From NCBI RefSeq assembly GCF_000015105.1, contig NC_008610.1, positions 248,001 through 312,000 of the forward strand: a stretch of 64,000 nt of DNA. The letters run 5' to 3'. The notes beneath the pieces were generated by a model. It was given only the letters and a program-made list of their open reading frames with translations. It was not told where the DNA came from and searched no databases. Shown one piece after another: positions 48,552 through 57,515 of the stretch. The position numbers and the translations under genes were made by a program. Position 1 is the first letter of the stretch. Each line of letters starts with the position of its first letter. The DNA is from Candidatus Ruthia magnifica str. Cm (Calyptogena magnifica) (GTDB lineage Bacteria; Pseudomonadota; Gammaproteobacteria; PS1; Pseudothioglobaceae).

Positions 48552-50456
48552 ATGTTAATTGAAATTGGACATTTTGCATTAGTGCTTGCCTTTGTGTTTG
48601 CAGTGTTACAAGTTGTTTTGCCAACTATAGGCATAATTAAACATGACACCATTCTTTCTGGCTTGTCTAGACCCTTGTTATGGATGCAATTTTTTTGGAT
48701 TTTAATTGCTTTTGCTATTCTCATGAATGCCTTCTTGGTTGATGATTTTTCTGTTAAATATGTGGCAAATAATTCAAATACACAACTACCCAATATTTTT
48801 AAGATGTCAGCCGTTTGGGGTGCGCACGAAGGCTCTTTATTACTATGGGCTTTGATTTTAACTGCTTGGAGCGTAGCAGTGTCTATATTCTCTAGGCGTT
48901 TACCTGATGAAGTATTAAACCATATTCTCATTATTCTTGGCTTAATTAGTATTGGTTTTTTGTTGTTTTTACTGCTAACCTCTAATCCTTTTGAGCGTCT
49001 AGATATGGTGCCAATACAAGGGCGTGAGCTTAATCCTTTGTTGCAAGATTTTGGCTTAATTATCCATCCACCAATGCTATATATGGGTTATGTGGGAATG
49101 GCAGTTCCATTTGCTTTTGTTTTATCATCACTTATTCGTGGGCAGCTAGATTCTACTTGGTTACGGTGGTCACGCCCTTGGACATTAATCGCATGGGCAT
49201 TTTTAACATTTGGCATCACACTTGGTTCTTGGTGGGCTTATTACGAGCTTGGTTGGGGCGGTTGGTGGTTTTGGGATCCGGTGGAAAATGCCTCATTTAT
49301 GCCATGGTTAGTGGCAACAGCATTGGTGCACTCTTTAAGCGTAAGTGAGAAGCGTGGTGTATTTAAACATTGGACTGTACTATTGGCCATTTCTGGATTT
49401 TCGTTAAGTTTATTAGGTACATTTCTAGTTAGATCAGGTATTCTTACTTCAGTACACTCATTTGCTGCTGACCCTGCCAGGGGTTTGTTTATTTTGATAT
49501 TTTTAGTGATTGTGGTTGGTGGTTCGTTGGTACTATATGCTTGGCGTGCTTCACTCATGCAAAGTAATAACACCTTTTCTTTTTTATCAAGAGAGAGCGG
49601 TTTACTAGTTAATAATGTCTTATTAGTGGCAGCAATGTCAAGTGTCTTTTTAGGTACGCTCTATCCATTACTGTTAGATGCATTAGGTTTAGGTAAAATT
49701 TCAGTGGGGGCGCCTTATTTTAGTGCAGTGTTCGTGCCTATTATGATTCTGGCACTCTTGGTCATGGTGATTGCTCCTTTTTTACGCTGGAAAAAAGATA
49801 CCACACAAAGGGTGGCGGGTTTATTAAAGTGGGTGTGGATAGGTGTAGGTTTGTTGTTTGTTATTAGTGCGTTATTGACTGATAATACCTCAGTTTTATT
49901 AGCCGTCTTTTTGTTTATTTGGATAGTTATGCATTCACTGGTGCTTTTGTTTCAAAGGTTAAACCAAAAAGGCAGTATGAGTTTTGCTTTCATTGGCATG
50001 ATTTTTGCTCATATTGGTATTGCCGTATTCTTATTAGGTGCTACAGTTACAACTCAGTACGGTGTTGAAAAAGATATAAAAATGGACATTGATAAACCAA
50101 TCACCATAGCAGGTTATGATTTTATTTTTAAAGGTGTGACGCACTTATTTGGTCAAAACTATCAAGGAAATAAAGGTCATGTAGAAGTCTATTTTGAGAA
50201 TGAGAAAATATCAGATTTAAGACCTGAAAAACGTCAATATGTCACAGGCATGCCCATGACTGAAGCAGCTATTGATCCATCTTTATATCGTGATATTTAT
50301 ATCGTATTAGGCGAGTCTTTAGAAAATGATTCATGGAGTTTAAGAATTTATTATAAGCCACTCATACGCTGGATTTGGCTAGGGGGGTTATTGATTACAC
50401 TGGGTGCGTTATTAGCTGCATTTGACAGAAGGTATCGATTAAGAGTGAAAGAATGA
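48552..50456 (+). CDS. ccmF: Cytochrome c maturation protein CcmF
   Basis: Polytopic inner-membrane core of the cytochrome c haem lyase, which attaches haem to apocytochromes c in the periplasm. The 634-residue length fits. It has the haem-handling WWD domain WGGWWFWDPVENASFMPWL near residues 234-252, and the WGAHEGSLLLWAL segment near residue 94. Next to it, overlapping by 4 bases, is ccmI rather than the usual ccmG and ccmH. Confidence 0.95.
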   Translation: MLIEIGHFALVLAFVFAVLQVVLPTIGIIKHDTILSGLSRPLLWMQFFWILIAFAILMNAFLVDDFSVKYVANNSNTQLPNIFKMSAVWGAHEGSLLLWALILTAWSVAVSIFSRRLPDEVLNHILIILGLISIGFLLFLLLTSNPFERLDMVPIQGRELNPLLQDFGLIIHPPMLYMGYVGMAVPFAFVLSSLIRGQLDSTWLRWSRPWTLIAWAFLTFGITLGSWWAYYELGWGGWWFWDPVENASFMPWLVATALVHSLSVSEKRGVFKHWTVLLAISGFSLSLLGTFLVRSGILTSVHSFAADPARGLFILIFLVIVVGGSLVLYAWRASLMQSNNTFSFLSRESGLLVNNVLLVAAMSSVFLGTLYPLLLDALGLGKISVGAPYFSAVFVPIMILALLVMVIAPFLRWKKDTTQRVAGLLKWVWIGVGLLFVISALLTDNTSVLLAVFLFIWIVMHSLVLLFQRLNQKGSMSFAFIGMIFAHIGIAVFLLGATVTTQYGVEKDIKMDIDKPITIAGYDFIFKGVTHLFGQNYQGNKGHVEVYFENEKISDLRPEKRQYVTGMPMTEAAIDPSLYRDIYIVLGESLENDSWSLRIYYKPLIRWIWLGGLLITLGALLAAFDRRYRLRVKE

Positions 50457-51604
50457 ATTTATATCTATGGTTTATTTTGATGATAATTACCTCTTCTATT
50501 TGGATAATTTGGTTTTTATATCGCCCTCTTAAATCCAATGAAATTAATCTTGAAAGTTCTAATATTATTTTAGGCAAACAAAAATTGCTAGAACTTGAGC
50601 AAGATTTGCACCAAAATTTGATTGATAAAAAACAATTCAATCAAGCTAAAGAAGAAATTTCAACAACACTGGCTATTGAACTTCAACAAGTGAGTAATAT
50701 TGAAAATAATGCTAATAATAACACATGGGTTTTGATATTAATATTGGTATTATTGCCTATCATGTCCATTGGTGTTTATCAATATTTGATACTAGGAAAT
50801 AACATGAGCGCAGAAAAACCACTAAGTTTGGAACAAAGTGCTGATAAAATTGTGCAGTATTTACAAACCAATGATAATGATGCGCAGGCTTGGAAGATGC
50901 TCGGACTAATGTATTTTGAAATTGGTAAGCTAGACTTATCAATAGATGCCTATGAAAAATCTTATAAAATTAACCCTAAAGACCCAGGATTGTTAGTTGA
51001 ATATGCCTCTATGATGATTAGCGTTAATGATAATCAATTTTCAGACCAGTCTGTTAAATTAATCAAACAAGCTTTGGATATTGAACCAAACGCGTCAGAC
51101 GCCCTATATTTAGCAGGTATGTTTGCCGCGAGTCAGCTAAATTTTAATTTGGCAAAAGGGCTTTGGCAACGTGCACTGAACGCTCTACCAGAGGGTAGCA
51201 TGGACCGAGTGGCCTTAGTTAGCATTTTATCTGAGTTAAAAACGGTTGAAGAGAGTAAGGACACGCCTGAGTATTCTATTAGTGTGAGTGTTGATATATC
51301 TAATGAGATACTAAAATCAAGATCTAGTGAAGATTTTATCATGATTTATGTCAAAGCAGCCAAGGGTAGACCGATGCCAATTGCGATTAAAAAAATGAAG
51401 CTTAAAGATTTTACAGGTCAAGTTGTTTTAACCAACCAAGACTCTGTAATACGAGGCAATCAATTATCATACCATGAGCAAGTGATTGCAGTAGTTCGTA
51501 TTAGTGAAACTGGTTCTGCTATGCGAGGCGTGGGTGATGTACAAGTGCTTAGCAAGGTTATTAATATGGTTGATAATTTATCCATTCATTTGAGTGTGAA
51601 ATAA
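50453..51604 (+). CDS. ccmI: Cytochrome c maturation protein CcmI (CycH)
   Basis: Apocytochrome c chaperone of the haem lyase complex. The 383-residue protein has the CcmI layout: a first membrane helix (about 3-22), a coiled-coil cytoplasmic loop (ELEQDLHQNLIDKKQFNQAKEEI region), a second helix (about 93-112), then periplasmic TPR repeats (for example AQAWKMLGLMYFEIGKLDLSIDAYEKSYKINP split near residue 160) and a C-terminal beta domain. Coupled directly to ccmF. CcmG and CcmH, normally encoded between the two, are not here. Confidence 0.88.
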   Translation: MNLYLWFILMIITSSIWIIWFLYRPLKSNEINLESSNIILGKQKLLELEQDLHQNLIDKKQFNQAKEEISTTLAIELQQVSNIENNANNNTWVLILILVLLPIMSIGVYQYLILGNNMSAEKPLSLEQSADKIVQYLQTNDNDAQAWKMLGLMYFEIGKLDLSIDAYEKSYKINPKDPGLLVEYASMMISVNDNQFSDQSVKLIKQALDIEPNASDALYLAGMFAASQLNFNLAKGLWQRALNALPEGSMDRVALVSILSELKTVEESKDTPEYSISVSVDISNEILKSRSSEDFIMIYVKAAKGRPMPIAIKKMKLKDFTGQVVLTNQDSVIRGNQLSYHEQVIAVVRISETGSAMRGVGDVQVLSKVINMVDNLSIHLSVK

Positions 51605-51608
51605 TTTT

Positions 51609-52739
51609 ATGAATAAAACCTTAAAATTAGCAAAAAATCTTGTTAGTATAGATTCTATTACCCCACAAGATAAGGGTTGTCAGTCTATTATGACCAATCA
51701 TTTGAGCCATCTTAATTTTAAAATTACCGATTTAAAATTTGGTGAGGTTGATAATTTTTGGGCAATTCGCGGTCATCAATCTCCTGTGTTTGTGTTTGCA
51801 GGGCATACCGATGTCGTGCCTGTGGGTGATGAGCTAAAATGGCACATATCACCTTTTTCTGCCCAAGTTCAAGATGGTATGTTGCATGGTCGTGGAACAG
51901 CTGACATGAAAGGTTCTTTGGCAGCTATGCTTAGTGCAACCGATAGATTTGTTAAAGATTATCCTAATCATAAAGGCTCAATCGGCTATTTAATCACTTC
52001 TGATGAAGAAGGTCCTGCTACTGATGGCACTGTTAAAGTTGCGAAGTACTTAAAAGAAATCAATCAAATCGTTGATTATTGTTTAGTGGGTGAGCCATCA
52101 GCCACTAATGAATTAGGAGATGTAATTAAAAATGGTCGTCGTGGCTCTTTAAATGGCATTTTAAAAATCATTGGTAAACAAGGGCATATTGCTTATCCAC
52201 ATTTGGCAGATAATCCTATCCATCTAGCCATATCAGCGTTAAATGATTTGTGTAATGAGGTTTGGGATAAGGGCAATGAGTATTTTCCAGCAACCAGTTT
52301 TCAAATTTCTAATATCCATTCAGGCACAGGGGTGACTAACATTATTCCAGGTGAAAGTGATGTTGTTCTTAACTTTCGTTATTCTACACAGAATACTCAC
52401 AAGCAATTGCAAAGCCGAGTTTGCGTGATTTTAAACAAGCATAATTTTGAATATCAAATTACTTGGGAACATTCTGGCTATCCATTTTTAACCCCAAAGG
52501 GTAAATTGGTTAATGCTTGTACTAATGCGATTAAAACCGTCAAAAATATAAACACCCAACTCTCCACTTCAGGCGGTACCTCTGATGGACGTTTTATTGC
52601 ACTAATTTTAAAGGCTCAAGTGGTAGAACTAGGTCCTTTAAATGCCACCATTCACCAAGTTGACGAGTGTGTATCCATCCAGGATTTAGAAGATTTGAGC
52701 GATATTTATTATCATGTTTTAAAAAATATACTCACTTAA
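51609..52739 (+). CDS. dapE: Succinyl-diaminopimelate desuccinylase DapE
   Basis: Dizinc hydrolase of the succinylase route to lysine and meso-diaminopimelate for peptidoglycan. The 376 residues match family length (375 in E. coli). Metal and active-site motifs are present: FAGHTDVVPVGD near residue 65, GRGTADMKGSLAA near 98, SDEEGPATDGT with the catalytic glutamate near 134, and STSGGTSDGRFIA near 318. dapA of the same pathway is 2.8 kb downstream. Confidence 0.96.
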   Translation: MNKTLKLAKNLVSIDSITPQDKGCQSIMTNHLSHLNFKITDLKFGEVDNFWAIRGHQSPVFVFAGHTDVVPVGDELKWHISPFSAQVQDGMLHGRGTADMKGSLAAMLSATDRFVKDYPNHKGSIGYLITSDEEGPATDGTVKVAKYLKEINQIVDYCLVGEPSATNELGDVIKNGRRGSLNGILKIIGKQGHIAYPHLADNPIHLAISALNDLCNEVWDKGNEYFPATSFQISNIHSGTGVTNIIPGESDVVLNFRYSTQNTHKQLQSRVCVILNKHNFEYQITWEHSGYPFLTPKGKLVNACTNAIKTVKNINTQLSTSGGTSDGRFIALILKAQVVELGPLNATIHQVDECVSIQDLEDLSDIYYHVLKNILT

Positions 52740-52742
52740 CTT

Positions 52743-53417
52743 ATGCGCTTTGACGTTATTACCCTGTTTCCTGATATGTTTAATACCATTAAGGATGAAG
52801 GTGTTATTGCACGAGCCATCAAAAAATCATGTCTCTTAATTCATACTTGGCAACTCAGAGATTTTAGCAACAATAAATACAAAAATATTGACGATAAACC
52901 CTATGGTGGTGGTGCTGGCATGGTGATGAAAGTCAAGCCTATTCGTGATTGTATTCACAAAATCAAACAATCAAATCCAAAAACTAAGGTCATTTATCTA
53001 TCACCACAAGGACAGCCGCTCAAACATAAACTAGCTAAAGAACTATCCACTTTTGACTCAATTACTCTATTATGCGGACGCTATGAAGGTGTGGATGAAC
53101 GTATTATTAAGCATGATATTGACATGGAAATCTCCATTGGCGATTACGTTATCAGTGGTGGCGAATTAGCAGCCATGGTACTTATTGATACAATCAGTCG
53201 TCAAATTCCAAACGTACTTGGCAATGCTGATTCATTAAATGATTCCTTTGCAAAAAATTTACTAGACTACCCGCATTATACACGTCCTGAAATTATTGAC
53301 AAACAAGCAGTGCCTGAAGTATTACTAAGCGGACATCAGGCTAATATTGATACTTGGCGAGTAGAACAATCTATTAAAAAAACCCAAGAAAAACGAAAGG
53401 ACCTTTTGGAAGATTAG
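52743..53417 (+). CDS. trmD: tRNA (guanine37-N1)-methyltransferase TrmD
   Basis: SPOUT-fold methyltransferase that makes m1G37 and prevents +1 frameshifts. The 224-residue product has the N-terminal MRFDVITLFPDMF, the YGGGAGMVMK segment, and the trefoil-knot SAM site LLCGRYEGVDERI with SIGDYVISGGELAA. It is about 30 residues shorter than E. coli TrmD (255), the shortfall being in the C-terminal domain. It is not beside rpsP-rimM-rplS as in most bacteria but follows dapE by 3 bases. Confidence 0.95.
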   Translation: MRFDVITLFPDMFNTIKDEGVIARAIKKSCLLIHTWQLRDFSNNKYKNIDDKPYGGGAGMVMKVKPIRDCIHKIKQSNPKTKVIYLSPQGQPLKHKLAKELSTFDSITLLCGRYEGVDERIIKHDIDMEISIGDYVISGGELAAMVLIDTISRQIPNVLGNADSLNDSFAKNLLDYPHYTRPEIIDKQAVPEVLLSGHQANIDTWRVEQSIKKTQEKRKDLLED

Positions 53418-53515
53418 ATGAATTTGCATTAAACTTTTCTAGTTTCGTCCTTTGAACACGATAAATTAATTAACTAATTGAATTTACAGTATTAAGTGTA
53501 AACCACTATAGACTA

Positions 53516-53544
53516 TTGCTTATTTGTTAAATAATTTCTATAAT
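53516..53544 (+). promoter_or_regulatory. Sigma-70-type promoter of glnK-amtB
   Basis: TTGCTT at 53516-53521 and a perfect TATAAT at 53539-53544 are separated by 17 bases, the ideal spacing. It lies 54 bases upstream of the glnK ATG, which also has an AGGAG ribosome site. No sigma-54 (GG-N10-GC) element was seen here. Confidence 0.7.
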
Positions 53545-53597
53545 ACAATGAAAATTGCGTGATTATTTAGATTAATGATGAAAACTAGGAGAGAAAT

Positions 53598-53936
53598 ATG
53601 AAATTTGTGACAGCGATTTTAAGACCGCATAAATTAGACGATGTTAGAGAAGCGTTATCCGAAGTTGGTGTGTCTGGTGTAACGGTGACTGAGGTGAAAG
53701 GTTTTGGTCGTCAAAAAGGACACACAGAGTTGTATCGAGGGGCTGAGTATCAAATTGACTTCTTGCCTAAAATTAAATTAGAAGTTGCGATTGAGGCTTC
53801 AAGACTTGATGAAGTGATTGAGGTGATTAGTAATGTGGCTAATTCTGGTAAGGTGGGCGATGGTAAAATTTTTGTGACCAATTTAGACAAGGTGGTTCGT
53901 ATTCGTACAGGAGAAACTGATAAAAACGCGCTTTAA
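53598..53936 (+). CDS. glnK: Nitrogen regulatory protein P-II (GlnK/GlnB)
   Basis: Trimeric signal protein that senses 2-oxoglutarate, ATP/ADP and glutamine status and gates AmtB. It has 112 residues; the T-loop [12 protein letters not shown] contains Tyr51, the uridylylation site, and the B- and C-loop residues (KVGDGKIF, RIRTGE) are intact. The neighbour amtB follows after 10 bases, so GlnK is the likelier role. A second P-II gene with an almost identical T-loop lies at 59708. Confidence 0.95.
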   Translation: MKFVTAILRPHKLDDVREALSEVGVSGVTVTEVKGFGRQKGHTELYRGAEYQIDFLPKIKLEVAIEASRLDEVIEVISNVANSGKVGDGKIFVTNLDKVVRIRTGETDKNAL

Positions 53937-53946
53937 GGAGTTAGTA

Positions 53947-55221
53947 GTGAAGAAAATATTAACAATATTGGCGTGTCTGCCAATGGGCGTGTTTGCACAA
54001 GATATTAACGGCGCTGATACGGCTTGGATAATGACATCAACAGCCTTGGTGTTGTTTATGACATTGCCAGGTTTGGCGTTATTTTATGGTGGGCTAGTTC
54101 GCACTAAGAATATCTTATCAATACTAATGCAGTGTTTTGCTATTGCGGGCATTATAAGTATTTTATGGTTTGTAGTGGGTTATTCTATTGCTTTTTCAGG
54201 TGATAATCCTTACTTTGGTGATTTTTCTAATGTGCTTTTGGTACAAATTAGTATAAATACAGTCAATGGTTCAATTCCAGAATCTTTGTTTGCCGTGTTT
54301 CAAATGACATTTGCCATTATTACTCCAGCTTTGATTATTGGTAGCTATGCAGAAAGAATGAAATTTTCAGCGGTGCTATTATTTAGCTCTATTTGGTTAT
54401 TAGTGGTTTATGCGCCTGTTACGCATTGGGTGTGGGGTGGTGGTTGGCTAGGAAATGTACTTGACTATGCTGGTGGTACAGTTGTTCATATTACTGCAGG
54501 TATTGCAGCGTTAGTAGCGGCTATTGTTTTAGGTCCTAGAAAAGATTTTTTTAAAAAACCTATGCCACCACACAACATGACCATGACTATTACGGGTGCG
54601 GCGATGTTGTGGGTCGGTTGGTTTGGTTTTAATGGTGGTTCTGCTTTGGTAGCAGGCGGCGATGCGGCGATGGCTATTTTGGTGACGCACATCTCAGCAG
54701 CAACGGGTGCGATTACGTGGATGTTTTACGAGTGGATTAAATTTGGTAAACCAACTGCATTAGGTACAGTAACAGGCATGGTTGCAGGCTTGGGAACAAT
54801 CACATCAGCCTCAGGTTTTGTGGGCCCTACAGGCGCTTTAGTGATTGGTTTTATTTCGGGTATTGTGTGTTTTAATGCGGTGATTATCATCAAGCAAAAA
54901 TTTAAAATTGATGATTCATTAGATGTATTTCCTGTGCATGGTGTGGGTGGTATTATTGGCACCTTAATGACAGGATTTTTTGCCTCTAAAGAGTTGGGTA
55001 TTTTTTCTGGACAAGGTGGCTGGGATCGTAAGGCAATTGTGATTGCTGACCAATTACAAATTCAATTTATAGGTGTAGTGGCAACGGTTATTTATACGGC
55101 TGTTGTCACTTATCTTATTCTTAAAGTGGTGGATGCTATAACGGGTTTAAGAGTGAGTGAAGAGGAGGAGCAACAGGGGTTGGATATTGTTTCTCATGAA
55201 GAAAAAGGCTACGATTTGTAA
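53947..55221 (+). CDS. amtB: Ammonium transporter AmtB
   Basis: Trimeric ammonium channel of the inner membrane. The 424-residue product has a signal-like N-terminus ending GVFAQ and 11 membrane helices. Its motifs are DTAWIMTSTALVLFMTLPGLALFYGG, the first pore histidine in THWVWGGGWL, DYAGGTVVHITAG, and the second histidine in FPVHGVGGIIGT. Start is GTG with GGAG 9 bases before it. Cotranscribed with glnK; a strong terminator follows. Confidence 0.95.
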   Translation: MKKILTILACLPMGVFAQDINGADTAWIMTSTALVLFMTLPGLALFYGGLVRTKNILSILMQCFAIAGIISILWFVVGYSIAFSGDNPYFGDFSNVLLVQISINTVNGSIPESLFAVFQMTFAIITPALIIGSYAERMKFSAVLLFSSIWLLVVYAPVTHWVWGGGWLGNVLDYAGGTVVHITAGIAALVAAIVLGPRKDFFKKPMPPHNMTMTITGAAMLWVGWFGFNGGSALVAGGDAAMAILVTHISAATGAITWMFYEWIKFGKPTALGTVTGMVAGLGTITSASGFVGPTGALVIGFISGIVCFNAVIIIKQKFKIDDSLDVFPVHGVGGIIGTLMTGFFASKELGIFSGQGGWDRKAIVIADQLQIQFIGVVATVIYTAVVTYLILKVVDAITGLRVSEEEEQQGLDIVSHEEKGYDL

Positions 55222-55237
55222 ACCAAGCTTAATTGAA

Positions 55238-55270
55238 CCTGCTAATTGTTAGGTCATTAGCAGGTTTTTT
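55238..55270 (+). terminator. Rho-independent terminator after amtB
   Basis: Perfect 9-base stem CCTGCTAAT (55238-55246) and ATTAGCAGG (55256-55264), a 9-base loop and six T (55265-55270). Ends the glnK-amtB transcript 16 bases after the stop. Confidence 0.9.
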
Positions 55271-55300
55271 ATGTTGATAAAAATAGATTCGTATATAATG

Positions 55301-55460
55301 AAACCACTGCATTAAACTCATCACAACTTATGAAACACATAAAACAACACATTTTTTATCCAAAAACTCGTAAAATAGCTGACTATTCTTCTCATTTTTG
55401 GATAAAAAATGTGCTATATTCTACATTTCATAAGTTGTGATGAGTTTAATGCAGTGGTTT
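55301..55460. repeat. 160-bp long inverted-repeat element
   Basis: Two perfectly complementary 35-base arms form the ends: 55301-55335 (begins AAACCACTGCATTAAACTC) and 55426-55460 (ends GAGTTTAATGCAGTGGTTT). Inside, after 12 unpaired bases on each side, a second perfect 19-base pair lies at 55348-55366 and 55395-55413, enclosing a 28-base loop. The whole is symmetric about its centre and encodes nothing. It ends 35 bases before the dapA start. Size and shape suggest a MITE-like or other mobile palindromic unit. No clean target duplication or second copy was seen in the window. Confidence 0.85.
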
Positions 55461-55495
55461 TAATTCGCATTAGTTTATTTTAATAAATAATTAAA

Positions 55496-56386
55496 GTGCG
55501 CATAAATCATCCACTAACTGGCTCAATAGTCGCTCTAATCACTCCAATGTTTGATGATGGGTCGATAGATTTTGGTGTGTTAAAATCGTTGGTGGCGTTT
55601 CATATTGATTCTGGCACTAAAGCAATTGTCTCGATGGGTACGACAGGTGAGAGTGCAACGCTTAATCAGGATGAGCATATTGAAGTGATACGGGCAACGA
55701 TTGAATTTGCCAATTCACGTATTCCAATCATTGCTAGCACGGGTGCAAATTCGACTTCTGAAGCTATTGAACTTACTAAAGCTGCTAAAGTAATTGGTGC
55801 AGATGCTTGTCTTTTAGTCACACCGTATTATAATAGACCGACTCAAGAAGGGCTATATCAGCATTATAAGTTGATTGCTGAAACAGTAGATATTGATCAA
55901 ATTTTATATAATGTGCCCAGTAGAACGGCAGTTGATCTCTGTGTAGAAACAGTACTTCGTTTGTCCAACATTGATAATATCATCGGTATTAAAGATGCAA
56001 CGGGTGATTTGAATGTTGCAAAGGCATTGATTGAACAATGTGCGGATGATTTTTTGTTTTATAGCGGTGATGATGCAACAGCGGTTGAATTTATTTTAAT
56101 GGGCGGGCATGGTGGTATTTCTGTAACGGCTAATATTACACCAAAGCAGGTGGCTTCTGCTTATCAATTTGCACTTGAGAATGACAGGGAATTAGCAGAA
56201 TCAACCAATGCACCATTAGCTGATTTGCATCAACATTTGTTTATTGAGTCTAATCCAATTCCCATTAAATGGGCAATGTTTAAAATGGGTAAGTGTAATA
56301 ATGGTATTCGCTTACCCTTAATGATATTATCACAACAAGCTCAAGCAATGTTAGAGCAAGATTTATCCAATTTAGGAATTATATAA
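55496..56386 (+). CDS. dapA: 4-hydroxy-tetrahydrodipicolinate synthase DapA
   Basis: Condenses pyruvate with aspartate semialdehyde, the first committed step to lysine and diaminopimelate. The 296-residue TIM-barrel protein has TGSIVALITPM at the N-terminus, GTTGESATL near residue 45, the tyrosine in LYNVPSRTAVD near 138 and the Schiff-base lysine in IIGIKDATGD near 166. Start is GTG because no ATG or clear ribosome site lies near the conserved N-terminus. Followed by bamC after 2 bases, as in E. coli. Confidence 0.96.
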   Translation: MRINHPLTGSIVALITPMFDDGSIDFGVLKSLVAFHIDSGTKAIVSMGTTGESATLNQDEHIEVIRATIEFANSRIPIIASTGANSTSEAIELTKAAKVIGADACLLVTPYYNRPTQEGLYQHYKLIAETVDIDQILYNVPSRTAVDLCVETVLRLSNIDNIIGIKDATGDLNVAKALIEQCADDFLFYSGDDATAVEFILMGGHGGISVTANITPKQVASAYQFALENDRELAESTNAPLADLHQHLFIESNPIPIKWAMFKMGKCNNGIRLPLMILSQQAQAMLEQDLSNLGII

Positions 56387-56388
56387 TA

Positions 56389-57504
56389 ATGATAATCAGG
56401 AAATTAACAATACTGCTTTTGGTATTTTCTTTGGGTGGCTGTATTTCTTTAGGTAGTAAAGAAAAACAAAAACAAGACGGACTTGGTGAAAGAGACATTA
56501 AATATTATTCAAATAAAACACTAACTTCTTTAGAAGTTCCCCCGGATTTAACTAAACCTAGTACTCAAAATGCCTTAAAGTTAAGTGAGTATGTTGCTAA
56601 TATTCAAGAGGATTTGATCAGTTTTTCTGAAAAAGATAGAGCAATTAAGGATGCTTCAAGTATTGAGGTGAAGAAATCCGGTAGTCTTCGTTGGCTAGTG
56701 GTTGATAAAAAACCAGATGCAGTTTGGGGGCTGGCCAAAAGTTTCTTTAAATCTCATGGCTTTATTATCAAGAAAGCTAATAAAAAAATTGGCGTGATGG
56801 AGACTAATTTTTTAGAGAATCATCCAGAAATTCCTGATCAATCTTTGGGTCTTATTCGTTCTATGTTTAGAAAGGTAACAAAAACTAGATACACATTACC
56901 GATTGTTGATAAATATAGACTTCGTATTGAGTCTACTGACAATGGCAATAAGACCGAGGTTTATTTATCACTTACTTCAATGCAAGAAGTATTAACAAAT
57001 AAAAGCAGTGATGATGAAAATACTATTTGGCAATCTCAAGTCAAAGATCACACACTTGAAACAGAAATGCTATATCGATTAATGACTTTTTTAGGTAGTG
57101 ACCATGCACTTGCTAGAAAGAAAATTATAGCCGCTAGAGAGCAGAAAAAGTTAACGGTGAAGGTTGCTAAAAGTATTAGTGGTTATGCCAAGTTGATGTT
57201 TTCATTAACGCAATATGAAACTTGGAATAATATCGGCTGGGCGTTGGATCAACTTGGTATTGATGTTGAGGATAAAGATGTTAAAGAGGGTAGTTTTTAT
57301 ATCAATTTTGTTAAAAAAGAAGATAAGGGTATATTCTCAGGACTGTTTGGTGATGATGCGATTAAAAAATATTTTCAAATTGTTGTTAGGCAAGTTGCCA
57401 GTAATATAACAGAAGTTTATTTTAATGATTTATCTGGAGATAATAAGCAAGTAACAATTGATTTTAGTTATCAATTCTTAGGTAATATTGCCAAGCAGTT
57501 TTAA
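56389..57504 (+). CDS. bamC: Outer membrane assembly lipoprotein BamC
   Basis: Lipoprotein accessory of the BAM beta-barrel assembly machine (NlpB/DapX). The 371-residue protein starts with a lipoprotein signal whose box is LGGC (Cys18). An extended N-terminal segment follows that includes LEVPPDLTKP, which in E. coli BamC binds BamD. Then come two helix-grip domains, here about 95-215 and 255-371. Gene order dapA-bamC is conserved with E. coli and supports the assignment, although overall sequence in this family is weakly conserved. Confidence 0.88.
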   Translation: MIIRKLTILLLVFSLGGCISLGSKEKQKQDGLGERDIKYYSNKTLTSLEVPPDLTKPSTQNALKLSEYVANIQEDLISFSEKDRAIKDASSIEVKKSGSLRWLVVDKKPDAVWGLAKSFFKSHGFIIKKANKKIGVMETNFLENHPEIPDQSLGLIRSMFRKVTKTRYTLPIVDKYRLRIESTDNGNKTEVYLSLTSMQEVLTNKSSDDENTIWQSQVKDHTLETEMLYRLMTFLGSDHALARKKIIAAREQKKLTVKVAKSISGYAKLMFSLTQYETWNNIGWALDQLGIDVEDKDVKEGSFYINFVKKEDKGIFSGLFGDDAIKKYFQIVVRQVASNITEVYFNDLSGDNKQVTIDFSYQFLGNIAKQF

Positions 57505-57515
57505 TTAAATAAAGG

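Noticed and set aside
55274-55299. TTGATA...TATAAT just before the 160-bp element as dapA promoter
   Set aside because: The spacer is only 14 bases, and any transcript would start into the long palindrome; left open rather than listed.
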